Assembly: GCF_001546855.1 (NCBI RefSeq)
Contig: NZ_KQ958151.1
Coordinates: 1 to 64,000 of the forward strand
Source: Megasphaera sp. MJR8396C
Lineage (GTDB): Bacteria; Bacillota; Negativicutes; Veillonellales; Megasphaeraceae
Length of the DNA stretch: 64,000 nucleotides
Direction of reading: 5' to 3'
Positions 1-8,242 of the stretch are shown here, one piece after another. The position numbers and the translations under genes were made by a program. Numbering within the stretch: the stretch's first letter is position 1; each line of letters starts with the position of its first letter. The notes below the pieces were generated by a model, which did not search any database, was not told where the DNA came from, and saw only the letters and a program-made list of their open reading frames with translations.

Positions 1-30
1 ACCACCAGTTAAACTGGTGGTTTTGATTTG
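1..30 (+). terminator. Terminator hairpin of a gene left of the window
   Basis: Positions 1-8 (ACCACCAG) and 13-20 (CTGGTGGT) pair around a short loop, followed by a T-rich stretch. It fits an intrinsic terminator of a gene that lies outside the window to the left. Confidence 0.6.
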
Positions 31-397
31 AAGATGGTCGATGGTCATTCCTGTTTTATGACCATCAGAGAGCGTCGTATTTTTTGGAATAAAACTGTAT
101 TTTTGTTGATATATTTAACCCTATGAAATATGGATTATACATCATTTTTTTGACGTATAATCCAATTTTTTTTCTACTTATGATTTAAAAGACAGAATAT
201 GTCCTTATCCGTTGCTATAATGAGAGTAAAAGAATCGAAAGAGCTGTCAGTGAATCGCAGATGACCCTTTTATATCGTTTGTTTTTGACATAAAATAAAT
301 ATTTTTATGATTATTAGCTTAAACTTATGTCATATATGGAACGGAAGCCGGCGCATGCTTTCATATGACGGACATAGGTTCAAAGGAGGAGAGCATA
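31..397. other. Intergenic region with hairpin and promoter-like -10
   Basis: AT-rich, with no credible gene. It contains a 9-bp stem at 132-140 and 155-163 followed by a T tract (164-171), and an extended -10 (TGC then TATAAT at 216-221) that could start the zinc-ribbon cluster with a leader of roughly 170 bases. The matching -35 is poor. A good ribosome-binding site (AAGGAGGA, 383-390) ends the region. Confidence 0.5.
132..173 (+). terminator. Terminator-like stem-loop
   Basis: GGATTATAC (132-140) pairs perfectly with GTATAATCC (155-163); the loop is 14 bases and a run of eight T follows. No gene precedes it within the window, so it is either a second terminator after the hairpin at position 1 or part of an untranslated RNA. 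Confidence 0.45.
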
Positions 398-982
398 ATG
401 GCTAAATACTGTTATAAGTGCGGGGCTGAGATCAAGGATACGGCAAAATTTTGTCCTGCCTGTGGAGCAAACGTAGCGCAGGCGGCGGCTGCAGCGCCAA
501 TTCCAAAAGGCGCTTCAACGTCTTCTGCATATACGGAGGATCGAACCCTGGAAGAAATGTTTTTAAAGAAGGACGGACGCTTAAACCGCTTGCGGTACTT
601 AAAGCGTATGCTGGCTGTTTTTGGGGCAAGACTTGCTACTATTGTGATCTTATGGATTATCTTATCCGATTCATGGGGGAATGTATCTGCCGGTGTAGAA
701 GGCTTGATTACGATTGCATCGTTAGCTTATGTATATCCTGAATATTGCCTGACCTTGAGGCGGCTGAAAGACTTAAATATAAAAGATCTGAAAATGGCGC
801 TATGGTTTGTTGGGATTGAAGCCATGTCTATTATTGCGGGAACGATGACCGTGTCGCGAAGATCTGAACGAAAAATGATGTTTTTAGGGATTGCCGCCAT
901 CATTATGTTTATTTATATGGTAGTCAAACAGGGGACGAAGGGAACCAATCAATACGGACCGGATCCCTTGGGACTGTCATAA
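398..982 (+). CDS. Zinc-ribbon DUF805 membrane protein (1)
   Basis: 194-residue protein. It starts with a double-CxxC zinc ribbon (CYKCG near residue 5, CPACG near 22), then an Ala/Pro-rich linker, then a hydrophobic DUF805-like domain with about four membrane segments and the family's closing pattern GTKGTNQYGPDP. An upstream in-frame ATG at 365 exists, but the AAGGAGGA at 383-390 sits correctly for the ATG at 398. First of five co-oriented genes. DUF805 proteins are small inner-membrane proteins without a settled function; a role for the cytoplasmic zinc ribbon in binding partners is inference. Confidence 0.8.
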   Translation: MAKYCYKCGAEIKDTAKFCPACGANVAQAAAAAPIPKGASTSSAYTEDRTLEEMFLKKDGRLNRLRYLKRMLAVFGARLATIVILWIILSDSWGNVSAGVEGLITIASLAYVYPEYCLTLRRLKDLNIKDLKMALWFVGIEAMSIIAGTMTVSRRSERKMMFLGIAAIIMFIYMVVKQGTKGTNQYGPDPLGLS

Positions 983-1018
983 TAAAGCTTACCTATAAAG
1001 TATAAGGAGATGAACCAT

Positions 1019-1504
1019 ATGGGAAAATTTTGTGCAAAATGCGGAACCCCTATTTCAGAAAACGGCAGATTTTGTCCGAATTGTGGGGCCCCGGTTGAAC
1101 AAGTTCAGGAAACTGCCGTTCAAAAGCCTGCTGCAGTGCCGGTGCAAAGTACACCTGAGCCGGTAAAAAAAGGCAGTATCCGGGAAGATTATTTTTCGAT
1201 TAAAGGACGGCTCAGCCGCAAAACGTATGCTAAGCGGTTCCTCATTTTAATGGTGATTGGTTTTTGTTTTGCGATGTTAAATGTATTAGAAATAACGGCG
1301 CTCATGATCTTAACGGGGTGTGCCGCCATTGTTATTTCGGTGTCTAATCTGATGATGGCTGCGCGGCGGTTCCATGATATTGGTAAATCCGGATTTTATT
1401 GTCTTTTATTTCTCCTGCCCGTTGCCAATGTGATTGCTATCTATTACGTGTTTGGCAAAGAGGGGACGCCAGGGCCGAATCAATATGGATCTGTTTCGGT
1501 ATAA
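1019..1504 (+). CDS. Zinc-ribbon DUF805 membrane protein (2)
   Basis: 161-residue paralogue of the preceding gene: zinc ribbon (CAKCG, CPNCG), a Pro/Val linker, then a DUF805 domain with the typical elements KGRLSRKTYAKRF, AARRFHDIGKSG and a closing GTPGPNQYG. It starts 36 bases after the previous stop. The ATG at 1010 overlaps the AAGGAG at 1004-1009, so the ATG at 1019 is chosen. DUF805 motifs are more complete here than in the first copy, so this is probably the less diverged one. Function unknown; likely membrane-embedded with the ribbon in the cytoplasm. Confidence 0.85.
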   Translation: MGKFCAKCGTPISENGRFCPNCGAPVEQVQETAVQKPAAVPVQSTPEPVKKGSIREDYFSIKGRLSRKTYAKRFLILMVIGFCFAMLNVLEITALMILTGCAAIVISVSNLMMAARRFHDIGKSGFYCLLFLLPVANVIAIYYVFGKEGTPGPNQYGSVSV

Positions 1505-1530
1505 AGTATCGCAGAAGGGAGTGACACCTT

Positions 1531-2085
1531 ATGTATTGTCAGGGATGTGGAAAGGAAATTTCTGATACCGTTAAGTTTTGCCCTTATTGCGGCTTTGCTG
1601 CGACATCAGAGTCGGCTGCAGCAGCAGAACCGGCCGCGGCTGCTCCGCAGCCCGCCGCGACGGTAAAGAAAAGTAAATCGAAGAAGATTCGCAATGTCTT
1701 GGCGGTTATCGGTGCTTTCATCTTGCTGTTCGTCGGGTACAGCGTCGCCACCTATGATTCCGATGTTGCCATTGTAAAAACCGGTCATTTTACATTCAAT
1801 CAAACGGTGACCGTTGGCGATGCGTTTGAAAACTTCTTCGCGGATACGGAATGGGAATCGTCGCAGCAGAATGGAGAGCATTTAGTTATTTTTAAAGGAA
1901 AATCGAGAAATACAGAAGATGGTGGGACGAATAATTTCCGAGCCGTATTTACCGTAAATCCAGACACGAAAACCTTTCAAGCTAAAAGTGTTTTCATTGA
2001 TGGGAGAAAGGTCGACGGCATCGACTATTCGATTATGAAACAAATTTGTGATGGGCAGAAAGTCATCCATTATCGAGAAATTTAA
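1531..2085 (+). CDS. Zinc-ribbon protein with one membrane segment and a C-terminal domain
   Basis: 184 residues: zinc ribbon at the very N-terminus (CQGCG, CPYCG), Ala/Pro-rich linker, a basic patch (KKSKSKKIR) and one hydrophobic segment near residues 58-75, then an approximately 110-residue domain that would be outside the membrane. That domain resembles most of the lipoprotein encoded at 3275-3697: both have a VGxAFxxFF element, then WES, then a GK, then an FxV/GINGxxL-like stretch. The ribbon inside and the domain outside suggest a transmembrane linker. I do not recognise a named family for the C-terminal domain. Confidence 0.8.
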   Translation: MYCQGCGKEISDTVKFCPYCGFAATSESAAAAEPAAAAPQPAATVKKSKSKKIRNVLAVIGAFILLFVGYSVATYDSDVAIVKTGHFTFNQTVTVGDAFENFFADTEWESSQQNGEHLVIFKGKSRNTEDGGTNNFRAVFTVNPDTKTFQAKSVFIDGRKVDGIDYSIMKQICDGQKVIHYREI

Positions 2086-2159
2086 CATGAGTGAAAAGGG
2101 CCGTGATGAAGCCGTACGGCGCTTTTTATTACCGGAGTACCTGTCAGGAGGCGTTCTAT

Positions 2160-3254
2160 ATGAGGTTTTGTACAAATTGTGGATCCAAATTGGCTGAAGG
2201 GGATGTGTTCTGCACCCATTGCGGCAGTAAAGTTGAGGCATCGATGGGGGCGGCTAAACCGAAATCTCGTCCCACGCCGCCTGCACAGAAAGTGAGGCAC
2301 TCAAGACCGGTATCAGCTCCGCAGACGGGGGCGGCGGTAACGGCGAAGGGGCCGGAACATACACCGCAGGAAGTCTCGGGCACGGCATCATCGGCTCAGG
2401 CTGAATTGCAGAAGGCACGAGACATTTTATTTCCTTCGGGCGCGATTCCCGATTATACGGCGGCGTTGGTGCACTTAATAGAGGCCAAAAAGATGGGGGC
2501 TGCGTCACCGGAATTGGATCAACTTATGTTGGCCAATCAATTGTATCGTACCTTGGACATGCTTCAAAAAACGCAGGTCCTGTCTCATCCCGAGTTACTG
2601 CAGTTTCCGGAGATGGCGAATATGGCCTCTCCCGATAGTCGTGGAGGCGCTCAACGAGCACAGTCAGATTATTCGCGGAATGCTAAAGACGGTTCAAGTA
2701 ATCAAGCTGCAAACTATATGAAGGCTGCCGCTGTCGGTGCAGTAACGGGAGCCGTGGCTCAAGCGGCGACGCGGGCGATCATGGGGAATACGGCAGCGGC
2801 GTCATCTGGTGCACCGGCACATTATGTACCAGTTACTGATGCGGATATGCTCACCTTGATGAGTGATGGCGGGCTGGGAAGGGGAACTGCAGGTCCTATT
2901 ACCGATGATTATTCTCCCATTCCAACGGTAGAAGCAGCGGACAATATGACCGATATGCCGTACACGGGTACCGATGCTACGTCGTATGTGACCAGGAACG
3001 ATGACGATGATTCCGAATCCTATGATGATAGTGACTACGATGACGCTGACAGCAGTGACTATGATTCCGAAGGCGATTACGAAGACAGTGATGATGGCGA
3101 CAGCAGTGACTATGATTCTGAAGGTGATTACGAAGATAGTGATGATTATGACGACAGCAGTGACGATATCTTCGATGATGATGACGAAAAGTCTTCTATC
3201 AGCTTTTTTGACGACGATGATGACGGTGGCAGCTTTTTTGACGATTTGTTCTAA
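2160..3254 (+). CDS. Zinc-ribbon protein with Asp-rich repetitive tail
   Basis: 364 residues beginning with a zinc ribbon (CTNCG, CTHCG). A Pro/Ala linker leads to a helical region near 100-160, an Ala/Gly-rich patch (KAAAVGAVTGAVAQAATRAI) that may contact membrane, and a tail of nearly 90 residues made almost only of Asp, Ser, Glu, Tyr and Gly. The start at 2160 follows CAGGAGG at 2145-2151; an in-frame ATG at 2091 lacks a site. Fourth gene of the cluster. The acidic tail suggests cation binding or a flexible spacer, but no function can be assigned. Two exact-frame 51-base repeats lie inside the tail. Confidence 0.8.
   Translation: MRFCTNCGSKLAEGDVFCTHCGSKVEASMGAAKPKSRPTPPAQKVRHSRPVSAPQTGAAVTAKGPEHTPQEVSGTASSAQAELQKARDILFPSGAIPDYTAALVHLIEAKKMGAASPELDQLMLANQLYRTLDMLQKTQVLSHPELLQFPEMANMASPDSRGGAQRAQSDYSRNAKDGSSNQAANYMKAAAVGAVTGAVAQAATRAIMGNTAAASSGAPAHYVPVTDADMLTLMSDGGLGRGTAGPITDDYSPIPTVEAADNMTDMPYTGTDATSYVTRNDDDDSESYDDSDYDDADSSDYDSEGDYEDSDDGDSSDYDSEGDYEDSDDYDDSSDDIFDDDDEKSSISFFDDDDDGGSFFDDLF
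3048..3164 (+). repeat. 51-bp in-frame tandem repeat (Asp-rich tail)
   Basis: Units start at 3048 and 3099 and a partial third at 3153; each begins GACAGCAGTGAC. The encoded 17-residue unit is DSSDYDSEGDYEDSDDG. The copies differ at several third codon positions (for example GATTCC/GATTCT, GGC/GGT), so this is an older coding repeat rather than a very recent duplication. Confidence 0.85.
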
Positions 3255-3274
3255 GGATAAGGCGGTCGAACTTT

Positions 3275-3697
3275 ATGGATAAGCTACAGCAACGGCGATT
3301 CTCGCGATTTCTGATTTATATTTGTCTGTCTTTGATGATGGTGGTTACGGCAATGGCCCTCGGAGGCTGTGCAGACTCATATGATAAACAGGTCCAAATG
3401 GTGCGGAATGGGACCATGGATTTAAATCCGAAGGTGCCCGTAGGGCCGGCTTTCGATCAATTTTTTACGAATGGCAAATGGGAATCCTTTGAGGCTGAGG
3501 ATAAGTCCCAAGTCGTTGAATTTAATGGAAAGTGCACTTGGGAGGATGAACCGGCGAAGGCTAAAATTCAATTTATTTTACATAACAATAAGTCTTTTGA
3601 ATTAGGTCACGTTGGAATCAACGGGGTTTCATTGAACCGTTTTGCCAGTTTAGCCGTTGTCGGAAAAGTATTAGACAGTTATCAGCCAAAAAAATGA
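3275..3697 (+). CDS. Small lipoprotein, paralogous to the domain at 1741-2085
   Basis: 140 residues. The N-terminus is a lipoprotein signal: basic residues, a hydrophobic stretch, then the lipobox ALGGC with Cys near residue 32. The mature part has the VGPAFDQFF, WES and FNGKC elements shared with the zinc-ribbon protein encoded at 1531-2085, so the two look like paralogous extracytoplasmic domains, one tethered by a transmembrane helix and one by lipid. It closes the cluster and is followed by hairpins. Family not recognised. Confidence 0.8.
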   Translation: MDKLQQRRFSRFLIYICLSLMMVVTAMALGGCADSYDKQVQMVRNGTMDLNPKVPVGPAFDQFFTNGKWESFEAEDKSQVVEFNGKCTWEDEPAKAKIQFILHNNKSFELGHVGINGVSLNRFASLAVVGKVLDSYQPKK

Positions 3698-3744
3698 TAC
3701 ACGGAAAGTGTTATCATTTTGGCTTGATGTACTGGAAGGGACTC

Positions 3745-3790
3745 CCTAAGGTCAGATTTGAAAAAATCTGGCTTTAGGAAGCCTTTTTTA
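3745..3790 (+). terminator. Intrinsic terminator of the zinc-ribbon cluster
   Basis: A 15-bp stem (CCTAAGGTCAGATTT at 3745-3759 against 3764-3778, with G-U pairs) is followed by a T run at 3784-3789. A weaker hairpin with one bulge lies just before it around 3693-3720. Confidence 0.85.
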
Positions 3791-4622
3791 TGGAGAAAAA
3801 GTCATTCATGGAAAATATAAATAGTCATTTATATACTTAACGTTTTTAAATATATGTGATAAAATTGTATTTAATAGAAGATAATCGTGTAATCATTCTC
3901 CAGGCTATGTAGTCTGGAAGAACGGCTGATTCTGGCGCGCCCTCACTTACTTGATATCTATTTTCAATCGGCGGCTCTTTCTCATCGCTGCCGGCGTTCG
4001 GATTCGGAGTAAAGGTCGGTTTATTCATGGTGAACTCTCGCTGTGCCGTCGTAGGTGCAGCTTATCTATACATATAGTAATACATTTATTAAAACGAGAG
4101 GAGGATCGTATTCGAAACAGGGCGAGTTGTCAACCTAAATGCAGTCATTTTGAAGGGCAGATGGTGTATATTCGTTTACATTGTTCTCGACCAGTCTGAA
4201 TTCATCGTGTGTTTGGGAAATTCCGCTCCTTTTGAAACGTATGGGCAGGGCGCCTGTACAAAGCGTGATAAAGGGATGGTTTCTTGGTCAATTCGTCGTC
4301 TATTTATGCAAAACGCAGGATAACTTTTAATTCAGTTCATACCATTATGATGATATTCCGAACGGGACGGTCCAGCTCAGGATCGTTAGAAGCGAATTTC
4401 GGAGTTGTTATCGGCAGGTTGAAACGCTGGAAGCGACAGAAGAACTGATTTTCGACGCCATGCTTTTTGCTTTCTTTCTACAAGTGGGAAGATTTTCGAC
4501 GATATATCGTCAACCTGATTTGAGCTAACGGTGTCCGTATTGCGAGGATCAATGGCAGGCTGCACGTAAACCTTCCCGTTTACATATAAAAAAATTTGTA
4601 TAAGGAGCGTTTCAATACTTCG
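3791..4622. other. Long region without an intact gene; possible gene remnants
   Basis: About 830 bases with no open frame that looks like a complete gene. Two short minus-strand frames read like protein but lead nowhere: one from 4028 down to 3846 opening MNKPTFTPNPNAGSDEK, and one around 4590-4386 containing KVYVQPAIDPRNTDTVSS. Stops and frame changes separate them. A perfect 14-bp palindrome GACGATATATCGTC lies at 4498-4511. I read it as decayed coding DNA, but cannot name the ancestor. Confidence 0.35.
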
Positions 4623-6467
4623 ATGAAAAACGACCATGAAATAGCGGACAATATCGTTAAAACCTCCATGCATATCCATGGCTTAGATGGACTGCGGACC
4701 TTAGCTATTACGGGGGTCACCTTGTTCCATTTGATGCCGCAGCAGTTCGTCGGCGGATATCTTGGGGTTTCCCTGTTTTTTATACTGACCGGTTATTTGT
4801 CAGCCTATACGTGCCAGCGCAACCTGGACCAGAATCGATTCCATATAGCTGCATACTATTGGAAACGAATTAAGCGCCTGTACCCCTTGCTGCTGCTGGT
4901 GATCCTTGTCACCATTGGCACCTATTCTTTCTTTGCGCCCAAGGTCATTTCAGCCATTCGTACGGAAATTGTGTCCATCCTGTTGGGCTACAATAATTGG
5001 TGGCAAATTGCACAGAATGCAGACTATTTTACCCGCCTGACCAATCAATCGCCCTTTACCCACCTATGGTTTTTGGCCATTGAGCTGCAGTACTATTTGG
5101 TATGGCCCGTGTATTTTATTTTTTTTGTCGGGATTTCCCAGGTGTACGGAAAACGAGTCGGCATCGTTGTCACGGCCTTTTTGGGATTTGCGTCGGCCCT
5201 TCTCATGCCATTGATGTATCAGCCGGGAATGGATGTTACCCGTCTTTACTATGGAACCGATACCCGTATCTATGCCTTGCTGTTAGGCGCCGCCATGGGG
5301 CTGTACCACGATCATTTTAACTTTAACTTTCTCCGACAACCATGGGGAAAGGCCGTTAAATACGGCGTATTTTTCCTGTTGTTGGGCATCACCGTTGCCG
5401 GATATTTCCTGATGGATGGCCAATATCCCTTTACCTATCAGGGCGGCATGCTGTTGATGACACTGGTATTTTGCGTGATGCTGGCCTTAACTGTTGATCG
5501 GGATTTACAGATTGGGCGAGTCTTTGATAATCCTGTCTTCCGCTGGATTGGAAAGAAAAGCTACGGTATTTTCTTGTGGCAGTACCCGGTTATTTTTTTA
5601 TTCCAATACATGAAGTGGAATACAGACACGACCTTTTGGGGCATGGAAATCCCTTATGCTGTCCCCATCGTTGAAGTCGCCGTCATTATCTTCCTGGCGG
5701 TATGGTCCGATAGTTTGGTGAGCTGCATCTCGACCTTGCCCAAACTGTCCCTGGTACCCCGACGGACGGTCATTTATGTGTTTTCCGTCTTTCTGCTGTC
5801 CCTGCCGGGATTCACTATGATGGGTTATGGCTGTAAGGGTATTTATGAATCGGCCGCCTATAAGGCGGCCGATTCCGGCGAATTGAAGGCCGTTTTAGAG
5901 AAGAATGCCGAGGCTTTGAATGAACAGCAGACCAGCCAAACGGTCCCTGTTGTTTCGGAGAAAGACATTGACTTACACGGCATTGCCTGCATTGGCGATT
6001 TGGTCATGTTGGGCTCGGCTATGGAACTGAAGAAAACCTTGCCGGACTGCTATATTGATGCCAAGGTATCGCGGTATGTCGGTGCCGGGGTCGAGATTGC
6101 TGAATCCATGGAGGCTGAAAATCGCCTGGGGAATGTCGTTTTAATCGCCTTAGGGACTAACGGCCCCCTTGACGGTCAGTATGAAGAGCAGACGGAAGCC
6201 TTGCTGGAGTACCTTGGCCCTAAACGCCATATTTTCTGGGTCAATGTATATTGTCCCAGCACGGGCTGGCAGGAGAGCAACAATGCTTATTTAAAGAAGA
6301 TTCAGGCGAAGCACGCTAATGTCACCATTATTGATTGGTACAATTTGATTCAAAAGCATCCTGAGTGGCTGACCGATGATGAGATTCATCCGAATACGGA
6401 AGGCACAAAGGAATATGCAAAACTCATTCATCGTACGATAACGGAAACCTTGCAGGCTTCTGTTTGA
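4623..6467 (+). CDS. OatA-like membrane acyltransferase with SGNH domain, catalytic Ser replaced
   Basis: 614 residues with the two-part layout of OatA/acyltransferase-3 proteins. An N-terminal AT3 domain has about ten membrane segments, opening HGLDGLRTLAITGVTLFHL with the conserved R and H. A C-terminal extracytoplasmic SGNH-hydrolase domain starts near residue 450, with the block LGTNG and the closing D586-E-I-H589. Such proteins O-acetylate peptidoglycan or other envelope glycans. The nucleophile motif GDS reads GDL here (Leu460, codon TTG at 6000-6002), one base from TCG. Transferase activity is therefore doubtful. The ATG at 4623 is rather far from AAGGAG at 4602-4607. Confidence 0.85.
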   Translation: MKNDHEIADNIVKTSMHIHGLDGLRTLAITGVTLFHLMPQQFVGGYLGVSLFFILTGYLSAYTCQRNLDQNRFHIAAYYWKRIKRLYPLLLLVILVTIGTYSFFAPKVISAIRTEIVSILLGYNNWWQIAQNADYFTRLTNQSPFTHLWFLAIELQYYLVWPVYFIFFVGISQVYGKRVGIVVTAFLGFASALLMPLMYQPGMDVTRLYYGTDTRIYALLLGAAMGLYHDHFNFNFLRQPWGKAVKYGVFFLLLGITVAGYFLMDGQYPFTYQGGMLLMTLVFCVMLALTVDRDLQIGRVFDNPVFRWIGKKSYGIFLWQYPVIFLFQYMKWNTDTTFWGMEIPYAVPIVEVAVIIFLAVWSDSLVSCISTLPKLSLVPRRTVIYVFSVFLLSLPGFTMMGYGCKGIYESAAYKAADSGELKAVLEKNAEALNEQQTSQTVPVVSEKDIDLHGIACIGDLVMLGSAMELKKTLPDCYIDAKVSRYVGAGVEIAESMEAENRLGNVVLIALGTNGPLDGQYEEQTEALLEYLGPKRHIFWVNVYCPSTGWQESNNAYLKKIQAKHANVTIIDWYNLIQKHPEWLTDDEIHPNTEGTKEYAKLIHRTITETLQASV

Positions 6468-6482
6468 AACCCGATGACGCAA

Positions 6483-6527
6483 ACGAGGTGTCCCGTGAAC
6501 CGGCATTCACGAGGCACCTCGTTTTTT
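6483..6527 (+). terminator. Intrinsic terminator after the acyltransferase gene
   Basis: ACGAGGTG (6483-6490) pairs with CACCTCGT (6515-6522), with a further CCGTGAA/TTCACG inner stem, followed by six T. Confidence 0.85.
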
Positions 6528-6646
6528 ATCGACGCCTGCCTTGGATGTGTCTCGTCGATGCTTTTTTGGACACCTTTGGATAGGCTACGCAAGGCGCTTG
6601 TTTTTTGGTACAATAAAGATGACAAATTATTACGAGGTGTATTGGA

Positions 6647-7420
6647 ATGGATATAACCTATTACGATATTGGGCTTAATTTATTTACCCGGTCTTTTCCC
6701 AATCCGGAAAAGATCATTTCTGATGCCGAAGCCGACGGTATCTGCTGTATCCTGACCGGCTCCGAAGGCAGGGAAAACCGGCTGGTCGATGACTTTGTCC
6801 GGCAGCATGAGGTCTTTGGTACGGCCGGCATTCATCCCCACGTGGCCGATGCCGCGACGGACGATGATGTAGCCGAAATCCGGCGTATCGTCACGACCAA
6901 CCCGAGAATCGTCGCCGTCGGTGAAACCGGGCTTGACTATGACCGCATGTATTCTAAAAAAGAAAACCAGATCTACTTTTTTAAGAAACTGATTGCCCTG
7001 GCGGAAGAGTTGGATAAACCGATGTTTCTTCATGAACGCGATGCCGGAGACGATTTTTTAGCCTGTTTTAAAGGCCATGAAGGGGTCTGTCCGAAGTCGG
7101 TCGTTCACTGCTATACCGGCGATAAGGAAACGCTGGCCCGCATGCTCGATATGGGCTTTTATATCGGTATTACCGGCTGGATCTGCGATGAACGGCGAGC
7201 CGAACCGCTGCGCGAGGCCGTGTCGATATTACCCCTGGATCGGGTTCTCCTTGAGACCGATGCTCCGTATTTGACGCCGCGGGGGTTTCACTTGCCGCGG
7301 ACGAATGTCCCCAATAATATTACTTATGTTGTCAGTACACTGGCTCAGTATATGGATGTTTCCGTCGAAGCCTTGACGGCGCAGGCCAAGGCTAACACAG
7401 AAAAACTGTTTCGCCTGTAA
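6647..7420 (+). CDS. tatD: TatD family metal-dependent deoxyribonuclease
   Basis: 257 residues, full length for TatD. It has the amidohydrolase-type metal site elements: GIHPH, GETGLDYDR, FLHERDA, HCYTG and ETDAPYLTP in the usual order. The N-terminus DIGLNLFTRSF matches the DIGVNL-type start of enterobacterial TatD rather than the DTHCHL start common to other TatD paralogues. TatD proteins are 3'-5' exonucleases on single-stranded DNA or RNA, implicated in repair and DNA fragmentation. GAGGTG precedes the ATG. It lies just upstream of the molybdenum hydroxylase genes, with no evident functional link. Confidence 0.88.
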   Translation: MDITYYDIGLNLFTRSFPNPEKIISDAEADGICCILTGSEGRENRLVDDFVRQHEVFGTAGIHPHVADAATDDDVAEIRRIVTTNPRIVAVGETGLDYDRMYSKKENQIYFFKKLIALAEELDKPMFLHERDAGDDFLACFKGHEGVCPKSVVHCYTGDKETLARMLDMGFYIGITGWICDERRAEPLREAVSILPLDRVLLETDAPYLTPRGFHLPRTNVPNNITYVVSTLAQYMDVSVEALTAQAKANTEKLFRL

Positions 7421-7459
7421 GGCTTGGCCGTTATTTCTCCCTTGTAAGGAGGTATTTTT

Positions 7460-8242
7460 ATGAATATTGTGCAATATACGAAGGCGGCGACCCTTGAAGA
7501 AGCGTGGGAACTCAATCAAGTCCGGGGCGCCGTCGTCCTCGGTGGCTGCTGCTGGCTTCGCCTGTCGCCCCAGCGACGCATTGCCCAGGCCATCGACTTG
7601 TCGGGTCTTGGTCTCGATACGATAGAAGAAGGGGATGACGCTTTTATCATCGGCGCTATGGTGACCCTTGGTGCCTTTGGCCGTCATGAGGGGCTCGTGA
7701 CCTATACCCAGGGAGCGGTAAAAGAAGCGACGCGCCACATTGTAGGGACTCAGTTCCGCAACTTGGCGACCATTGGCGGCAGCGTCAGCGGCCGTTTCGG
7801 CTTTTCCGATATTTGGACCTTACTTTTAGCCCTCGATGCCGATGTTGAACTGTATAAGGGCGGCCGCATCAGCCTGTTTGATTTTGGCAAGAAGGGGCCG
7901 GGAAAAGACATCGTAAGTCATATTATCGTCCCTAAAAAGCGTGGAAACACGGCCTATGCATCCCTTCGCCTCAATGAAACGGATTTTCCCATCATCGCCG
8001 TAGCTGTCCACGCCGATGGAAAAGATGTGCGCTGTGCCATCGGTTCCCGTCCGGGAAGGGCGGAAGTCATGAGTATCCCCGTCGATGCGGTCAGGACCCT
8101 TGGCTATGAAAAGGCCGGTCAGGAACTTGCCGAAAAGGTAAAGTATGAAACGAATCTGCGCGGTTCTGCTGAATATCGCCATGACATGGCCGTCGTCTTA
8201 TGCCGGCGCCTGTTGGCTCAAACGATGGGAGATGATGTCTAA
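7460..8242 (+). CDS. Molybdenum hydroxylase, FAD-binding subunit
   Basis: 260 residues of the xanthine dehydrogenase FAD-subunit type (XdhB/CoxM). Elements seen: IIGAMVTLGAF and RNLATIGGSVSG, corresponding to the family's FAD-contact blocks, then a CO-dehydrogenase-flavoprotein C-terminal domain. It passes electrons from the iron-sulfur subunit to an acceptor. AAGGAGG precedes the ATG. The stop overlaps the next start by one base (TAATG), so the three subunit genes are translationally coupled. Confidence 0.88.
   Translation: MNIVQYTKAATLEEAWELNQVRGAVVLGGCCWLRLSPQRRIAQAIDLSGLGLDTIEEGDDAFIIGAMVTLGAFGRHEGLVTYTQGAVKEATRHIVGTQFRNLATIGGSVSGRFGFSDIWTLLLALDADVELYKGGRISLFDFGKKGPGKDIVSHIIVPKKRGNTAYASLRLNETDFPIIAVAVHADGKDVRCAIGSRPGRAEVMSIPVDAVRTLGYEKAGQELAEKVKYETNLRGSAEYRHDMAVVLCRRLLAQTMGDDV

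Noticed and set aside
3048-3164. Tandem repeat considered as CRISPR
   Set aside because: Units are contiguous, in frame and coding; there are no spacers or cas genes. No CRISPR array was seen in the window.
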